A DNA stretch of 39,347 nucleotides from an uncultured Pseudomonadota bacterium (GTDB lineage: Bacteria > Pseudomonadota > Gammaproteobacteria > Burkholderiales > Eutrophovitaceae): the NCBI GenBank assembly GCA_913057675.1, contig CAJXOL010000008.1, positions 1 through 39,347 on the forward strand, given 5' to 3'. Within the stretch, counting starts at the first letter, position 1; each line of letters starts with the position of its first letter. Positions 20,982-29,491 of this stretch are shown here, one piece after another. A model generated the notes under the pieces. That model was given only the letters and a program-made list of their open reading frames with translations. It was not told where the DNA came from and searched no databases. The position numbers were made by a program, and so were the translations under genes.

Positions 20982-21425
20982 ATGAATCTGAAATCGCAAA
21001 TTGAACAAGATATTCGAAGTGCAATGAAAGCTAGAAGTGCAATTCAACTTTCTACGCTCAGACTACTTATGGCTGCATTGAAGCAACAGGAAATTGATCG
21101 CAGGGTTGACTTGAATGATGGGGATGTGATTGTTATTCTCGAAAAAATGATCAAGCAACGCAAAGAGTCTATGCGCATTTATCAGGAAGCCGATAGGGAA
21201 GAGCTCGCTGACCAGGAGCGAGCCGAGCTTGACATCTTGATCACGTACCTACCTCAGCAACTTGGTGAGGAAGAGATGAGGGCAGCAGTTGCTGCCGCTA
21301 TCGCGGATTCGAATGCAGAGGGCCCTAAAGATATGGGTAAGGTAATGGCACTATTGAAGTCTGAATTTGCTGGTAAGGCTGATTTTTCGGTAGTCTCGGT
21401 TCTAGTGAAGGAATTACTCTCGTAA
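20982..21425 (+). CDS. GatB/YqeY domain-containing protein
   Basis: 147 aa; LKSQIEQDIRSAMKARSAIQLSTLRLLMAALKQQEIDRR...MIKQRKESMRIYQEADREELADQERAELDILITYLPQQL; sits between rpsU and dnaG as in many Gammaproteobacteria. Confidence 0.93.
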   Translation: MNLKSQIEQDIRSAMKARSAIQLSTLRLLMAALKQQEIDRRVDLNDGDVIVILEKMIKQRKESMRIYQEADREELADQERAELDILITYLPQQLGEEEMRAAVAAAIADSNAEGPKDMGKVMALLKSEFAGKADFSVVSVLVKELLS

Positions 21426-21539
21426 CTAAATGGCTGATAAACCTTTAGTGTAGGGAATTTTGTTGTCTAGTCTCAGTGCTTACTGGACGATGAGGTTTTG
21501 AGTAACCGCATATGCTAATTACGTGATAATTTGAAGTAT

Positions 21540-23330
21540 ATGATCCCACAGATTTTTATTGATGAGTTGTTGAGTCGCGTTGATATTGTTGATGTCGTAG
21601 AGCAATTCGTGCCCTTAAAACGAAGTGGGGTCAACTTGTCAGCGTGTTGCCCTTTTCACGAGGAAAAAACTCCTTCTTTTACGGTTAGCCAACAAAAACA
21701 GTTTTATCACTGTTTTGGATGTGGTGCACACGGATCGGCAATATCTTTTCTCATGGAACAGCAAGGTTTGGGTTTTATTGATGCGGTTGAAAATCTCGCT
21801 GCGCGTGCAGGTATCGCAGTTCCTAGAGATCAGCGGAAAGACAACGACGAGCAGCGAAAAGATTCTCAAGAATATTTTTTGTCGACTAGTCGCGCGGCAA
21901 GCCACTACAAACGATGTCTTAAAGATGCACCCGGCGCTATTAATTATCTTAAGGCAAGAGGTATTGAAGGCAGTGTTGCAGCTAAATTTTTAGTGGGTTA
22001 CGCAAGCGAAAATTGGCAAGAGCTTAAGAATGAGTTTACAGACTATGATGACTCTACTGCGTTGCTGGAGGCCGGTCTTGTTAATGAGAAGGATGGCCGT
22101 CGTTATGACCGTTTTCGAGATAGAATTATTTTCCCAATTAGGGATTCTCGTGGTCGTGTGATCGCCTTTGGGGGACGTGTAATTGATAAGGGAGAGCCTA
22201 AATACCTCAATTCTCCTGAGACTCCTTTTTTTCACAAAGGGAAAGAAGTCTACGGATTTTGGGAATCACGACGTTCCATCAGGAAGGAACAGCGAATTTT
22301 GGTGGTTGAAGGCTATATGGATGTTGTGGCCCTTCATCAAAGTGGCATTACATATTCGGTAGCTACTTTAGGTACCGCAGTGACAGAATTTCAAGTTGCG
22401 AGATTACTTAAACAGTGTTCAGATTTGATATTTTGTTTCGATGGTGATTTGGCTGGACGTAAGGCCGCATTAAGAGCCTTGGAGAGCAGCCTTGGTCAGG
22501 TACAAGATGGAAGCAAAGTATCGTTTCTTTTCCTGCCAGATGGCGAGGATCCGGACAGTTTTGTTAGGGCGCAGGGGCGAGAAATTTTTGAGCGCAACAT
22601 TGCTGAGGCTGTGCCGATGTCCGATTTTTTAATTAATGACTTAACCCGTCAATCAGGGAATTTGGATTCCGTAGAAGGCAAGTCTAGACTGGCATCTTTA
22701 TTTAAGCCAGTCGTGGCTAGAGTGAACGCGCCTATGATTCGAAAGTTATTGATTGAAAAAGTATCAGCCTTAACCGGTCTGGTGGCTTTCGACCTAGGCG
22801 ATGTACCTCAAGTACGAACGTCTCAATCTTTTCGAAGAGCTCCCAACGTTCAGGGGTCCGAGCGATCGCGCGCAACGAGCGCGCCATCTGTGCTGAAGCA
22901 CCTCATTCAAATGTTAATTGTCTTTCCGGAATTGGCTCGTAGTGCCGATAGTGCGCACTTACTTAATGTGCGCCCGAGCTTACAACGACGGTTTGCTGCT
23001 TCGGAATTTGACTTATTGTCTGAGTTGTTAGAATTAGCTGTAAAACAGTTGAATCAGAGCCAGATCATAGAGCGCTTTAGAGGTTCAGTTTTTGATGAAG
23101 CCGTGCTTAAAGCTTCGAGCTTAGCGCACACAAGATATCAGCAAGGAAGCATTGATTTCAATCTTGTGAAAGAGGAGTACGCCCAGGCCTGGGATCAATT
23201 AAACCGTTTAACCCGTCTGAACTTACAAAAGGAATTACTATCAAATAGAACGATTTCAAGTCTCACAGAGGAAGATAAGGCTCGTTATAGAAGCTTGACT
23301 CAGTTACAAACAGACCCAAATTCAGACTGA
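21540..23330 (+). CDS. dnaG: DNA primase DnaG
   Basis: MIPQIFIDELLSRVDIVDVVEQFVPLKRSGVNLSACCPFHEEKTPSFTVSQQKQFYHCFGCGAHGSAISF zinc finger; VVEGYMDVVALHQSG TOPRIM. ORF opens at TTG 21531; ATG 21540 preferred. Confidence 0.97.
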   Translation: MIPQIFIDELLSRVDIVDVVEQFVPLKRSGVNLSACCPFHEEKTPSFTVSQQKQFYHCFGCGAHGSAISFLMEQQGLGFIDAVENLAARAGIAVPRDQRKDNDEQRKDSQEYFLSTSRAASHYKRCLKDAPGAINYLKARGIEGSVAAKFLVGYASENWQELKNEFTDYDDSTALLEAGLVNEKDGRRYDRFRDRIIFPIRDSRGRVIAFGGRVIDKGEPKYLNSPETPFFHKGKEVYGFWESRRSIRKEQRILVVEGYMDVVALHQSGITYSVATLGTAVTEFQVARLLKQCSDLIFCFDGDLAGRKAALRALESSLGQVQDGSKVSFLFLPDGEDPDSFVRAQGREIFERNIAEAVPMSDFLINDLTRQSGNLDSVEGKSRLASLFKPVVARVNAPMIRKLLIEKVSALTGLVAFDLGDVPQVRTSQSFRRAPNVQGSERSRATSAPSVLKHLIQMLIVFPELARSADSAHLLNVRPSLQRRFAASEFDLLSELLELAVKQLNQSQIIERFRGSVFDEAVLKASSLAHTRYQQGSIDFNLVKEEYAQAWDQLNRLTRLNLQKELLSNRTISSLTEEDKARYRSLTQLQTDPNSD

Positions 23331-23432
23331 ATTAAGAAAAACACGATATAATCCCCTGTTAGCTGCGAGGCGTGATAATTAATGCGCTGGGTAGATGAAT
23401 TTCCTACGATTTTTACTTAGAGGCTAGATTTT

Positions 23433-25376
23433 ATGGTGAGTGGCTCCCTGTCAAAAAAACGAGGCAGAAAGAAAAAAAATAAACAAGCTGAAAGCCAGCA
23501 GCCTATAGATCCTGAAATTCGGCGTACGCGTTTAAAGACCCTAATCGTTCAAGGCAAGGAACGGGGGTTTTTGACGTACGCTCAAATTAATGATCATCTG
23601 CCTGATGAGATGTTGCAGACGGATCAATTAGAGACGATTGTCAGCATGATTCATGACATGGGCATCCAAGTTTATGACGAGGCTCCGGATTCCGAAGCGC
23701 TGCTTTTAAATGAAAATGCCCCGCCAGTCGCTGACGAAGATGCAGTAGCGGAAGCGGAACAAGCGCTGTCCACAGTAGATTCAGAGTTCGGTCGCACGAC
23801 CGACCCGGTTCGTATGTACATGCGTGAGATGGGAACCGTCGAGCTACTCACCCGTGAGGGCGAAATAGAAATCGCGAAGCGTATTGAGGAAGGGTTAAAA
23901 CATATGGTTCAAGCGATTTCAGCTTGCCCAATGACAATTGCTCACTTGCTTGAGGTTGCGGAAAAAATTGAAAATGGTGACGTCAAAGTTGACGACATCG
24001 TAGACGGCCTGATTGATCCAAATGCAGAAATTAATGAGGAAGAGAATATTACGCCTGTTTCAGTCGCGTCAATTGTCAGTCAAGACGATGACTCTGATGA
24101 CGAAGAAGAGGAGGATGATGAGGAGGCGCTAGCAGCTATTCGAGCGGCTAACTTAGCAATGCTGCGTCAGGAGTCACTGGCACGGTTCTCAAAGATCAAG
24201 GCATTAAACGCAAAGATGATCAGAGCCTTAGCGCGGGGTGGACCAACTTCCCCAGCCTACCTCAAGCATCAATCTGATATATCAGAGGAGCTGCTATATA
24301 TTCGCTTCGGTGCGAAGCATATTGAGAGTATGTGCGATGCTGTGAAAGCGGTGGTTAATGAGGTCCGCACACAAGAGAGAACTATAATGGACTTGGCTGT
24401 TGATAAAGCTGGTATGCCTAAGTCCAGATTTATTAAAACGTTTCCAGGTCATGAAGTTGACCCTGAGTGGATAGAGAGAGAAATGGAGGTACGTAAGTCT
24501 TACGTCGAGACCTTAGTGCGTATAGCTCCAGATATTCTTGAGTGTCAAAAAAATCTGGCGAGTATACAAGTCTATATAGGCATTCCATTGACGGCGCTAC
24601 GAGAAATCAGTAAGAAAATGTCGACAGGGGAAGCTAAATCACGACGCGCAAAGAGGGAGATGACAGAGGCTAACTTGAGACTCGTGATATCGATCGCCAA
24701 GAAGTATACAAATCGTGGTTTGCAATTCTTGGATTTGATTCAAGAAGGGAATATCGGATTGATGAAAGCGGTGGATAAATTTGAGTATCGACGAGGATAC
24801 AAGTTTTCGACTTATGCGACGTGGTGGATTCGCCAGGCGATCACTCGATCCATTGCTGATCAGGCCCGAACGATCCGTATCCCGGTCCATATGATTGAGA
24901 CAATTAATAAAATGAATCGTATTTCAAGGCAGATACTTCAAGAGACGGGTGCGGAGCCAGATCCCGCTACGCTAGCAGAGAAAATGGAAATGCCTGAGGA
25001 TAAAATACGAAAAATTCTCAAAATATCTAAAGAACCAATTTCGATGGAAACTCCTATTGGCGATGATGAGGATTCTCATCTAGGGGATTTTATAGAAGAC
25101 ACTGGCACTATGGCTCCGGTCGACGCGGCCGTGTATACGAGTTTAAAGGATGCGACTTCAGAGGTTCTTGATACGCTGACTTCTCGAGAGGCGAAAGTTT
25201 TGCGAATGCGTTTTGGTATTGAAATGTCTACGGATCATACTTTGGAAGATGTCGGTAAGCAGTTCGATGTGACACGAGAAAGGATTAGACAAATTGAGGC
25301 GAAGGCGCTTAGAAAGCTTCGTCATCCATCACGTTCTGAACGATTAAAAAGTTTTACGGATGGTGATAATGGTTAG
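23433..25376 (+). CDS. rpoD: RNA polymerase primary sigma factor RpoD
   Basis: [87 protein letters not shown]; region 4 [26 protein letters not shown]. Confidence 0.98.
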   Translation: MVSGSLSKKRGRKKKNKQAESQQPIDPEIRRTRLKTLIVQGKERGFLTYAQINDHLPDEMLQTDQLETIVSMIHDMGIQVYDEAPDSEALLLNENAPPVADEDAVAEAEQALSTVDSEFGRTTDPVRMYMREMGTVELLTREGEIEIAKRIEEGLKHMVQAISACPMTIAHLLEVAEKIENGDVKVDDIVDGLIDPNAEINEEENITPVSVASIVSQDDDSDDEEEEDDEEALAAIRAANLAMLRQESLARFSKIKALNAKMIRALARGGPTSPAYLKHQSDISEELLYIRFGAKHIESMCDAVKAVVNEVRTQERTIMDLAVDKAGMPKSRFIKTFPGHEVDPEWIEREMEVRKSYVETLVRIAPDILECQKNLASIQVYIGIPLTALREISKKMSTGEAKSRRAKREMTEANLRLVISIAKKYTNRGLQFLDLIQEGNIGLMKAVDKFEYRRGYKFSTYATWWIRQAITRSIADQARTIRIPVHMIETINKMNRISRQILQETGAEPDPATLAEKMEMPEDKIRKILKISKEPISMETPIGDDEDSHLGDFIEDTGTMAPVDAAVYTSLKDATSEVLDTLTSREAKVLRMRFGIEMSTDHTLEDVGKQFDVTRERIRQIEAKALRKLRHPSRSERLKSFTDGDNG

Positions 25377-25404
25377 CGAAACAGTCAATTTTTAAAGTTT
25401 ACGT

Positions 25405-25481
25405 GGGCCTGTAGCTCAGCTGGTTAGAGCAGAGGACTCATAATCCTTTGGTCCTAGGTTCAAGTCCTAGCAGGCCCACCA
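25405..25481 (+). tRNA. tRNA with CAU anticodon (tRNA-Ile2 favoured over elongator tRNA-Met)
   Basis: 77 nt; acceptor GGGCCTG/CAGGCCC, D-arm AGCTCAGCTGGTTAGAGC, anticodon loop CTCATAA (CAT at 25439-25441), T-arm CTAGGTTCAAGTCCTAG, encoded CCA. Confidence 0.95.
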
Positions 25482-25491
25482 ATTATGAAAT

Positions 25492-25525
25492 AAAAAAAAC
25501 ACTTAAAATCTCAAGTGTTTTTTTT
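25492..25525 (+). terminator. Intrinsic terminator after the tRNA
   Basis: AAAAAACACTT aaaatctc AAGTGTTTTTTTT inverted repeat with T-tail. Confidence 0.75.
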
Positions 25526-25567
25526 GTAAAACTTGGGCACCCTGTTTTGGAGAGCCGACTAATCGAG

Positions 25568-25882
25568 TTAAGGCTTCAGACGTATATAAAGATTTCTCAT
25601 AATTATTAAGAGTGCCGCACCTTGTGCCGAAATGGAAATGCTTGCGACGATATCTTGCAGATAAATGCCGATTTCTGGTATTTCAGCTAGGACGGGAGCA
25701 AACATGGTCAGCGCTATAGAGCTTATGATCACCCGAACTTGTGCCTCGGATGGAGTGAAGTAACCAAGGAAAAATCCGGCAATTAGCAATAATAATGCTG
25801 CGTAAGGAATTGCTACTAATTCAATACCAACTAAAATTGCTATAAGTAGTCCTATGTAGCCAACGATTTTGTCTGTATTCAT
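25568..25882 (-). CDS. Small hypothetical multi-TM membrane protein (104 aa)
   Basis: MNTDKIVGYIGLLIAILVGIELVAIPYAALLLLIAGFFLGYF...; good Shine-Dalgarno (GGAGG) upstream of the Met at 25882; ORF as listed starts at 25951. Confidence 0.65.
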   Translation of the reverse strand: MNTDKIVGYIGLLIAILVGIELVAIPYAALLLLIAGFFLGYFTPSEAQVRVIISSIALTMFAPVLAEIPEIGIYLQDIVASISISAQGAALLIIMRNLYIRLKP

Positions 25883-25938
25883 AACGCCTCCGTGGAAGTT
25901 TTTGAAGTAAAACAATGCGCACCAAGACTGTGCATTGT

Positions 25939-25967
25939 ATTTATCCCCCACTTAAAATTTTTGTCAA
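25939..25967 (-). promoter_or_regulatory. Candidate sigma70 promoter for the small membrane protein gene
   Basis: On minus strand: TTGACA (25967-25962), 17-bp spacer, ATAAAT (25944-25939). Confidence 0.6.
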
Positions 25968-25984
25968 CAGGAAAGATTTTCCTG
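25968..25984. repeat. Perfect inverted repeat CAGGAAA-GAT-TTTCCTG abutting the minus-strand -35 box
   Basis: 7-bp arms, 3-nt loop, read directly from sequence. Confidence 0.8.
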
Positions 25985-26158
25985 AAATACATGTACTGTT
26001 TTTTTGGGATTTATGAAAAAGGTATCAAATTTGCACTGTGGACAGAGATGCAGGTGTGGTGAGGAAGAATAAGATTTACCGAGCTACTTTATAATAATGC
26101 ATGGCTAACTAATCATTTTATTTTATAGAAAACTAATTGTTTTAAATTACCAGTCCTG

Positions 26159-26272
26159 TAAAATAATAGATGTGGACTCGCGCTCTTTCGGTGAGAGTAT
26201 AGAAATTATCAACATTTGCTTGGTCCCAGTTCATAATTTCTAGCGAGCCCACACTATCACCATATTATTTTA
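26159..26272 (+). ncRNA. Candidate structured RNA element (nested inverted repeats, paper fold gives a multibranch structure)
   Basis: P1 TAAAATAATA (26159-26168)/TATTATTTTA (26263-26272); P2 TGTGGACTCGC (26171-26181)/GCGAGCCCACA (26243-26253), one A.C mismatch; P3 CTCT (26183-26186)/AGAG (26194-26197); P4 TAGAAATTAT (26200-26209)/ATAATTTCTA (26233-26242). Followed by intrinsic terminator at 26295. Confidence 0.45.
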
Positions 26273-26294
26273 TTTGTGTTAATGTCAATGTGCG

Positions 26295-26337
26295 ATGCAC
26301 AATATTGGTGTCATAGCACTATTTTTGTGCATTTTTT
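26295..26337 (+). terminator. Intrinsic terminator downstream of the structured element
   Basis: ATGCACAA (26295-26302)/TTGTGCAT (26325-26332) with inner TGGTG/CACTA pairing (one G.T), followed by a T-run to 26337; no gene on the plus strand between the tRNA terminator and this point. Confidence 0.75.
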
Positions 26338-26459
26338 ATCTATAATGAGATTTAAGGTGATGTTTTACTCGGTCTGAGCCCCATTTTTAAACACTGTTAT
26401 GATTACAGATTCGCGATAATTATCTAGCGCGAGTACTTCAATAAATAAGCATTGATCGG

Positions 26460-27320
26460 ATGATGCTACCAGTGACGAATTTTTTTAAAAATCGTAGCTT
26501 ATTCTTTTGCGTGATTATGGTTTTTTGTTCCTTAGTCTCTGCTAAGACGGCTGATTTTTCAGATTGTGATGTATGTCCCTTGATGGTACCTATACCCCAA
26601 GGTTCGTTCGAGCTGCGTGTTCCTCCCTGGGGACCTGGGCACCCGAATGATGAAGGCTATTTTTATACCGTAACTTTTTCCAAGCCTTATGCTATCGCTA
26701 AATATGAGATCACCGCTTTAAATTGGAGGCAGTGTGTTTCAGATAATGCTTGTCCTCAGCTTGAGCTGAAAAGATCAATTCGTGACGAATTTCCTATATT
26801 TAATGTGACCTGGCGAGAGGCCAATCGATTTGCAAAATGGTTATCCAAGAAAACAGGTTTTAGATATAGACTTCCGTCAAATGCCGAATGGGAGTATGCA
26901 GCCCGCGCGGGGTTGGGTATGAATCGTTATTTTGGTATTCCTGCCGCATCACTCTGTGTTTTTTCAAATACTTATGATCAAACTGCAGATCAAAAATACG
27001 AATCAGGGGCAGGGGTTATTCCTTGCTCGGATGGATTTCATGAGCTTGCTCCTGTAGGACAATTCGCGCCTAATAATTTTGGCGTTTACGATTCGATTGG
27101 TAACGTGTCGGAATGGACCGAGGATTGTGCGAGCCCGGATTGGCGCGGAGCGCCGCAAGATGGCAAAGCTTGGCTTAAGGGAGACTGTTCTTTGAGGGGC
27201 TTTAGAGGAGGGTCTTGGTTAAATAATGAACCGTATTATTTAGTTGAGTCCAGCCGTTTTAGGTACTGGGGTTCTCGGGCTGATGATTTAGGGTTTCGAC
27301 TGGTCAGAGAGGTTGAGTAA
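26460..27320 (+). CDS. Exported FGE-sulfatase-domain (SUMF1/EgtB/PvdO-like) protein lacking the catalytic cysteines
   Basis: Signal peptide then VPIPQGSFELR...YAIAKYEITALNWRQCV...FPIFNVTWREANRFAKWLSKKTGFRYRLPSNAEWEYAARAG...FGVYDSIGNVSEWTEDC...RGFRGGSWLNNEPYYLVESSRFRYWGSRADDLGFRLV. Confidence 0.9.
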   Translation: MMLPVTNFFKNRSLFFCVIMVFCSLVSAKTADFSDCDVCPLMVPIPQGSFELRVPPWGPGHPNDEGYFYTVTFSKPYAIAKYEITALNWRQCVSDNACPQLELKRSIRDEFPIFNVTWREANRFAKWLSKKTGFRYRLPSNAEWEYAARAGLGMNRYFGIPAASLCVFSNTYDQTADQKYESGAGVIPCSDGFHELAPVGQFAPNNFGVYDSIGNVSEWTEDCASPDWRGAPQDGKAWLKGDCSLRGFRGGSWLNNEPYYLVESSRFRYWGSRADDLGFRLVREVE

Positions 27321-27343
27321 GGAGATCAGTGAGCTTGGATTTT

Positions 27344-27628
27344 TTAATCCTGATCGTCGTATTCGTCTTCCCATTGAACAGATTCAATGAGGTCATCAAC
27401 AATATCCTCTATGTGCTCCGCGGTTTCTTCCTGTTCAAGAACATTCATGCCTTCGATTAACGAGCCGTCCTCACCATCGAGGCACCGCTCTAACAAGATT
27501 TGTGAGTTGGGCCAATTTTCCGAGAGCTCTTTTAAAAGCAGTGTCTTAAAAACGTCGAACTCGCTCGCAGAGGGAAAGTCGAGCATCTCCTCAGAAATAT
27601 AGTAAGTTATACGAACAGCATTGGCCAT
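27344..27628 (-). CDS. Hypothetical small acidic protein (94 aa)
   Basis: Intact ORF MANAVRITYYISEEMLDFPSASEF...EHIEDIVDDLIESVQWEDEYDDQD, highly acidic C-terminus; antisense to no better ORF. Confidence 0.6.
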   Translation of the reverse strand: MANAVRITYYISEEMLDFPSASEFDVFKTLLLKELSENWPNSQILLERCLDGEDGSLIEGMNVLEQEETAEHIEDIVDDLIESVQWEDEYDDQD

Positions 27629-27872
27629 GTATTCATTGTGCGGGTTGCGATTTTTTCAATTATCTTGCGTTTAATTTAACGGTTGGTCAATGACTTTTTT
27701 TAGCGTAAATTTAAGATGTAATTCTAAAATTTAATATTTTTGGTGTTCAAAAAACACAACGATGCTGTACAGTTACGAAGAGCTATAAATTTTTTTGGCT
27801 TTTTTCGAGTTAACTTTTTAGAGTTTGGACTGTGTCCGTATGAAAGAAACGTTTTGACCACCTGTTTCAGCC

Positions 27873-29276
27873 TTGCGTATATCACAAAGGAGTTTTTCGG
27901 AGGGCTTGATTGGCCATGGGTTTATCGTGGCTAATAACGTTGTTCCGCCAAGTTTAATTAGACGTGGTCGCCATGCTTGGTTTAGTCCTCGGCTATGGCT
28001 ACGAAGGGTAACCCTTTGGTTTGGTGCTGTCTTAGTCGGTGTTGTGGCAATTTTTTTTGCAATGAGCGCCGAATACGCCAATTCGCTCCATCAAGAAGTT
28101 GTAGAGCTTTCCCCATTATTACCGTTTGTAGTTGGCCCAGCGGGCTTGGCATTTGTTGTATGGATAACTCGCAAATTTTTTCCGGGTTCACAGGGTAGCG
28201 GTATTCCTCAAACGATAGCTGCTATTGATACGGAAAACGAGGAGCGTAGGGGACAATATTTGTCTATACGGCTTGCGCTCGGGAAGTTCTTGCTCACGGT
28301 GGTTGGTCTTTTTTCGGGTGCATCGGTTGGTCGAGAGGGCCCTACAGTGCAAATTGGGGCATCGATTATGCAATCTCTTGGTCGGTTCACCCGATTCTCC
28401 CGGGTAGAGACAAAGCGCGGCTTAATACTTGCAGGCGGTGCGGCAGGAGTGGCCGCGGCGTTCAACACACCGCTTGCGGGAATTGTGTTCGCGATTGAAG
28501 AAATGAGCCGAAACTACGAAAGTCGCACAAGTGGCACGGTACTAACTTCAGTTATTGTGGCGGGAATAGTGTCCATTTGGTGGCTTGGGGACTACACTTA
28601 TTTTGGGACGACATCGGCTATTCTGAATGGATCAAGCGCCTGGATTCCAGTCATTGTATGTGGCGTGATTGGAGGAGTCCTGGGTGGAGCATTCAGCCAA
28701 TCGTTAATTTTTATATCCCGCGGGATACCTGGGAAAATCGGTACATTTGCTAAAAATAGCCCCATTTATTTTGCTGCAGTATGTGGATTTTTGCTTGCAG
28801 TAATCGGCGCATTTTCGGGTAGTTCCACATATGGTACTGGCTATCACGAGGCGCGCATGATCTTGGAAGGAACGGGTGAGATATCTGAGTCATTTGGTTT
28901 TTTAAAATTATTGGCAACGCTAATTTCTTATGTTAGCGGTATTCCCGGTGGAGTGTTCGCTCCTTCTTTAGCAATTGGGGCGGGATTGGGCCAGAATATC
29001 GCACTGATTATTCCTTATGTCCCGTTAGGTGCAGTCGTTGTTTTAGGTATGGTTGCCTATTTTGCTGGGGTGGTTCAAGCTCCGGTTACAGCTTTTGTCA
29101 TTGTTATGGAAATGACCGATAATCACGACATGATTGTGCCGTTAATGGCAGCTTCTTTATTAGCCGCAGGTTGCTCAAAAGTTGTTTGTCGGAAGCCGTT
29201 GTATCGCGCCCTGGCCGATCAATTTATAAATGAGTCTCAGTCTAAGGAATCAAAATCTGAGCCGCGTGATAAGTAG
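27873..29276 (+). CDS. ClC-family chloride channel/antiporter
   Basis: GSGIPQTIAAI, SGASVGREGPTVQIGASI, FNTPLAGIVFAIEEM, GIPGGVFAPSLAIGAGLG. Start uncertain (TTG 27873, TTG 27906 or GTG 27927). Confidence 0.93.
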   Translation: MRISQRSFSEGLIGHGFIVANNVVPPSLIRRGRHAWFSPRLWLRRVTLWFGAVLVGVVAIFFAMSAEYANSLHQEVVELSPLLPFVVGPAGLAFVVWITRKFFPGSQGSGIPQTIAAIDTENEERRGQYLSIRLALGKFLLTVVGLFSGASVGREGPTVQIGASIMQSLGRFTRFSRVETKRGLILAGGAAGVAAAFNTPLAGIVFAIEEMSRNYESRTSGTVLTSVIVAGIVSIWWLGDYTYFGTTSAILNGSSAWIPVIVCGVIGGVLGGAFSQSLIFISRGIPGKIGTFAKNSPIYFAAVCGFLLAVIGAFSGSSTYGTGYHEARMILEGTGEISESFGFLKLLATLISYVSGIPGGVFAPSLAIGAGLGQNIALIIPYVPLGAVVVLGMVAYFAGVVQAPVTAFVIVMEMTDNHDMIVPLMAASLLAAGCSKVVCRKPLYRALADQFINESQSKESKSEPRDK

Positions 29277-29463
29277 TTCGCATTGAGATCTTGTGGTTTT
29301 TTGGTCTTAAGAATTCCTAGCGTCAGATTGATTTCTTCTTTTAATATTTCAATGCACTGTTTAACTCCAGCCCGTCCGCTTAAGGCGAGTCCATAAAACC
29401 ACAATGTACCGAGTATATGAGCCTTAGCGCCCAGAGCTATGGTTTTTACTACGCCTGAACTCT
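29270..29463 (-). pseudogene. C-terminal relic of an FMN-dependent alpha-hydroxy-acid dehydrogenase (LldD/GOX family)
   Basis: Minus-strand frame reads (TAG)SSGVVKTIALGAKAHILGTLWFYGLALSGRAGVKQCIEILKEEINLTLGILKTKKPQDLNANYL, resembling the family C-terminus D-V-V-K-A-L-A-L-G-A-x-A-V-x-I-G-R-x-x-L-Y-G-L-A-x-x-G-x-x-G-V...L. No start codon or N-terminal part; not in the ORF track. Confidence 0.75.
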
Positions 29464-29491
29464 ATCGAATCGTGAAGATGATACGTCTCAG

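Noticed and set aside
26159-26272. Integron attC site
   Set aside because: Long imperfect inverted repeat, but no convincing RYYYAAC/GTTRRRY core sites and no integron integrase.
26159-26272. Known RNA (6S, SRP RNA, RNase P, tmRNA, hammerhead, common riboswitches)
   Set aside because: No characteristic consensus segments recognised; a covariance-model search is still needed.
27740-27934. Plus-strand 64-aa ORF upstream of clcA
   Set aside because: No family resemblance, overlaps the clcA start in another frame, AT-rich intergenic sequence.
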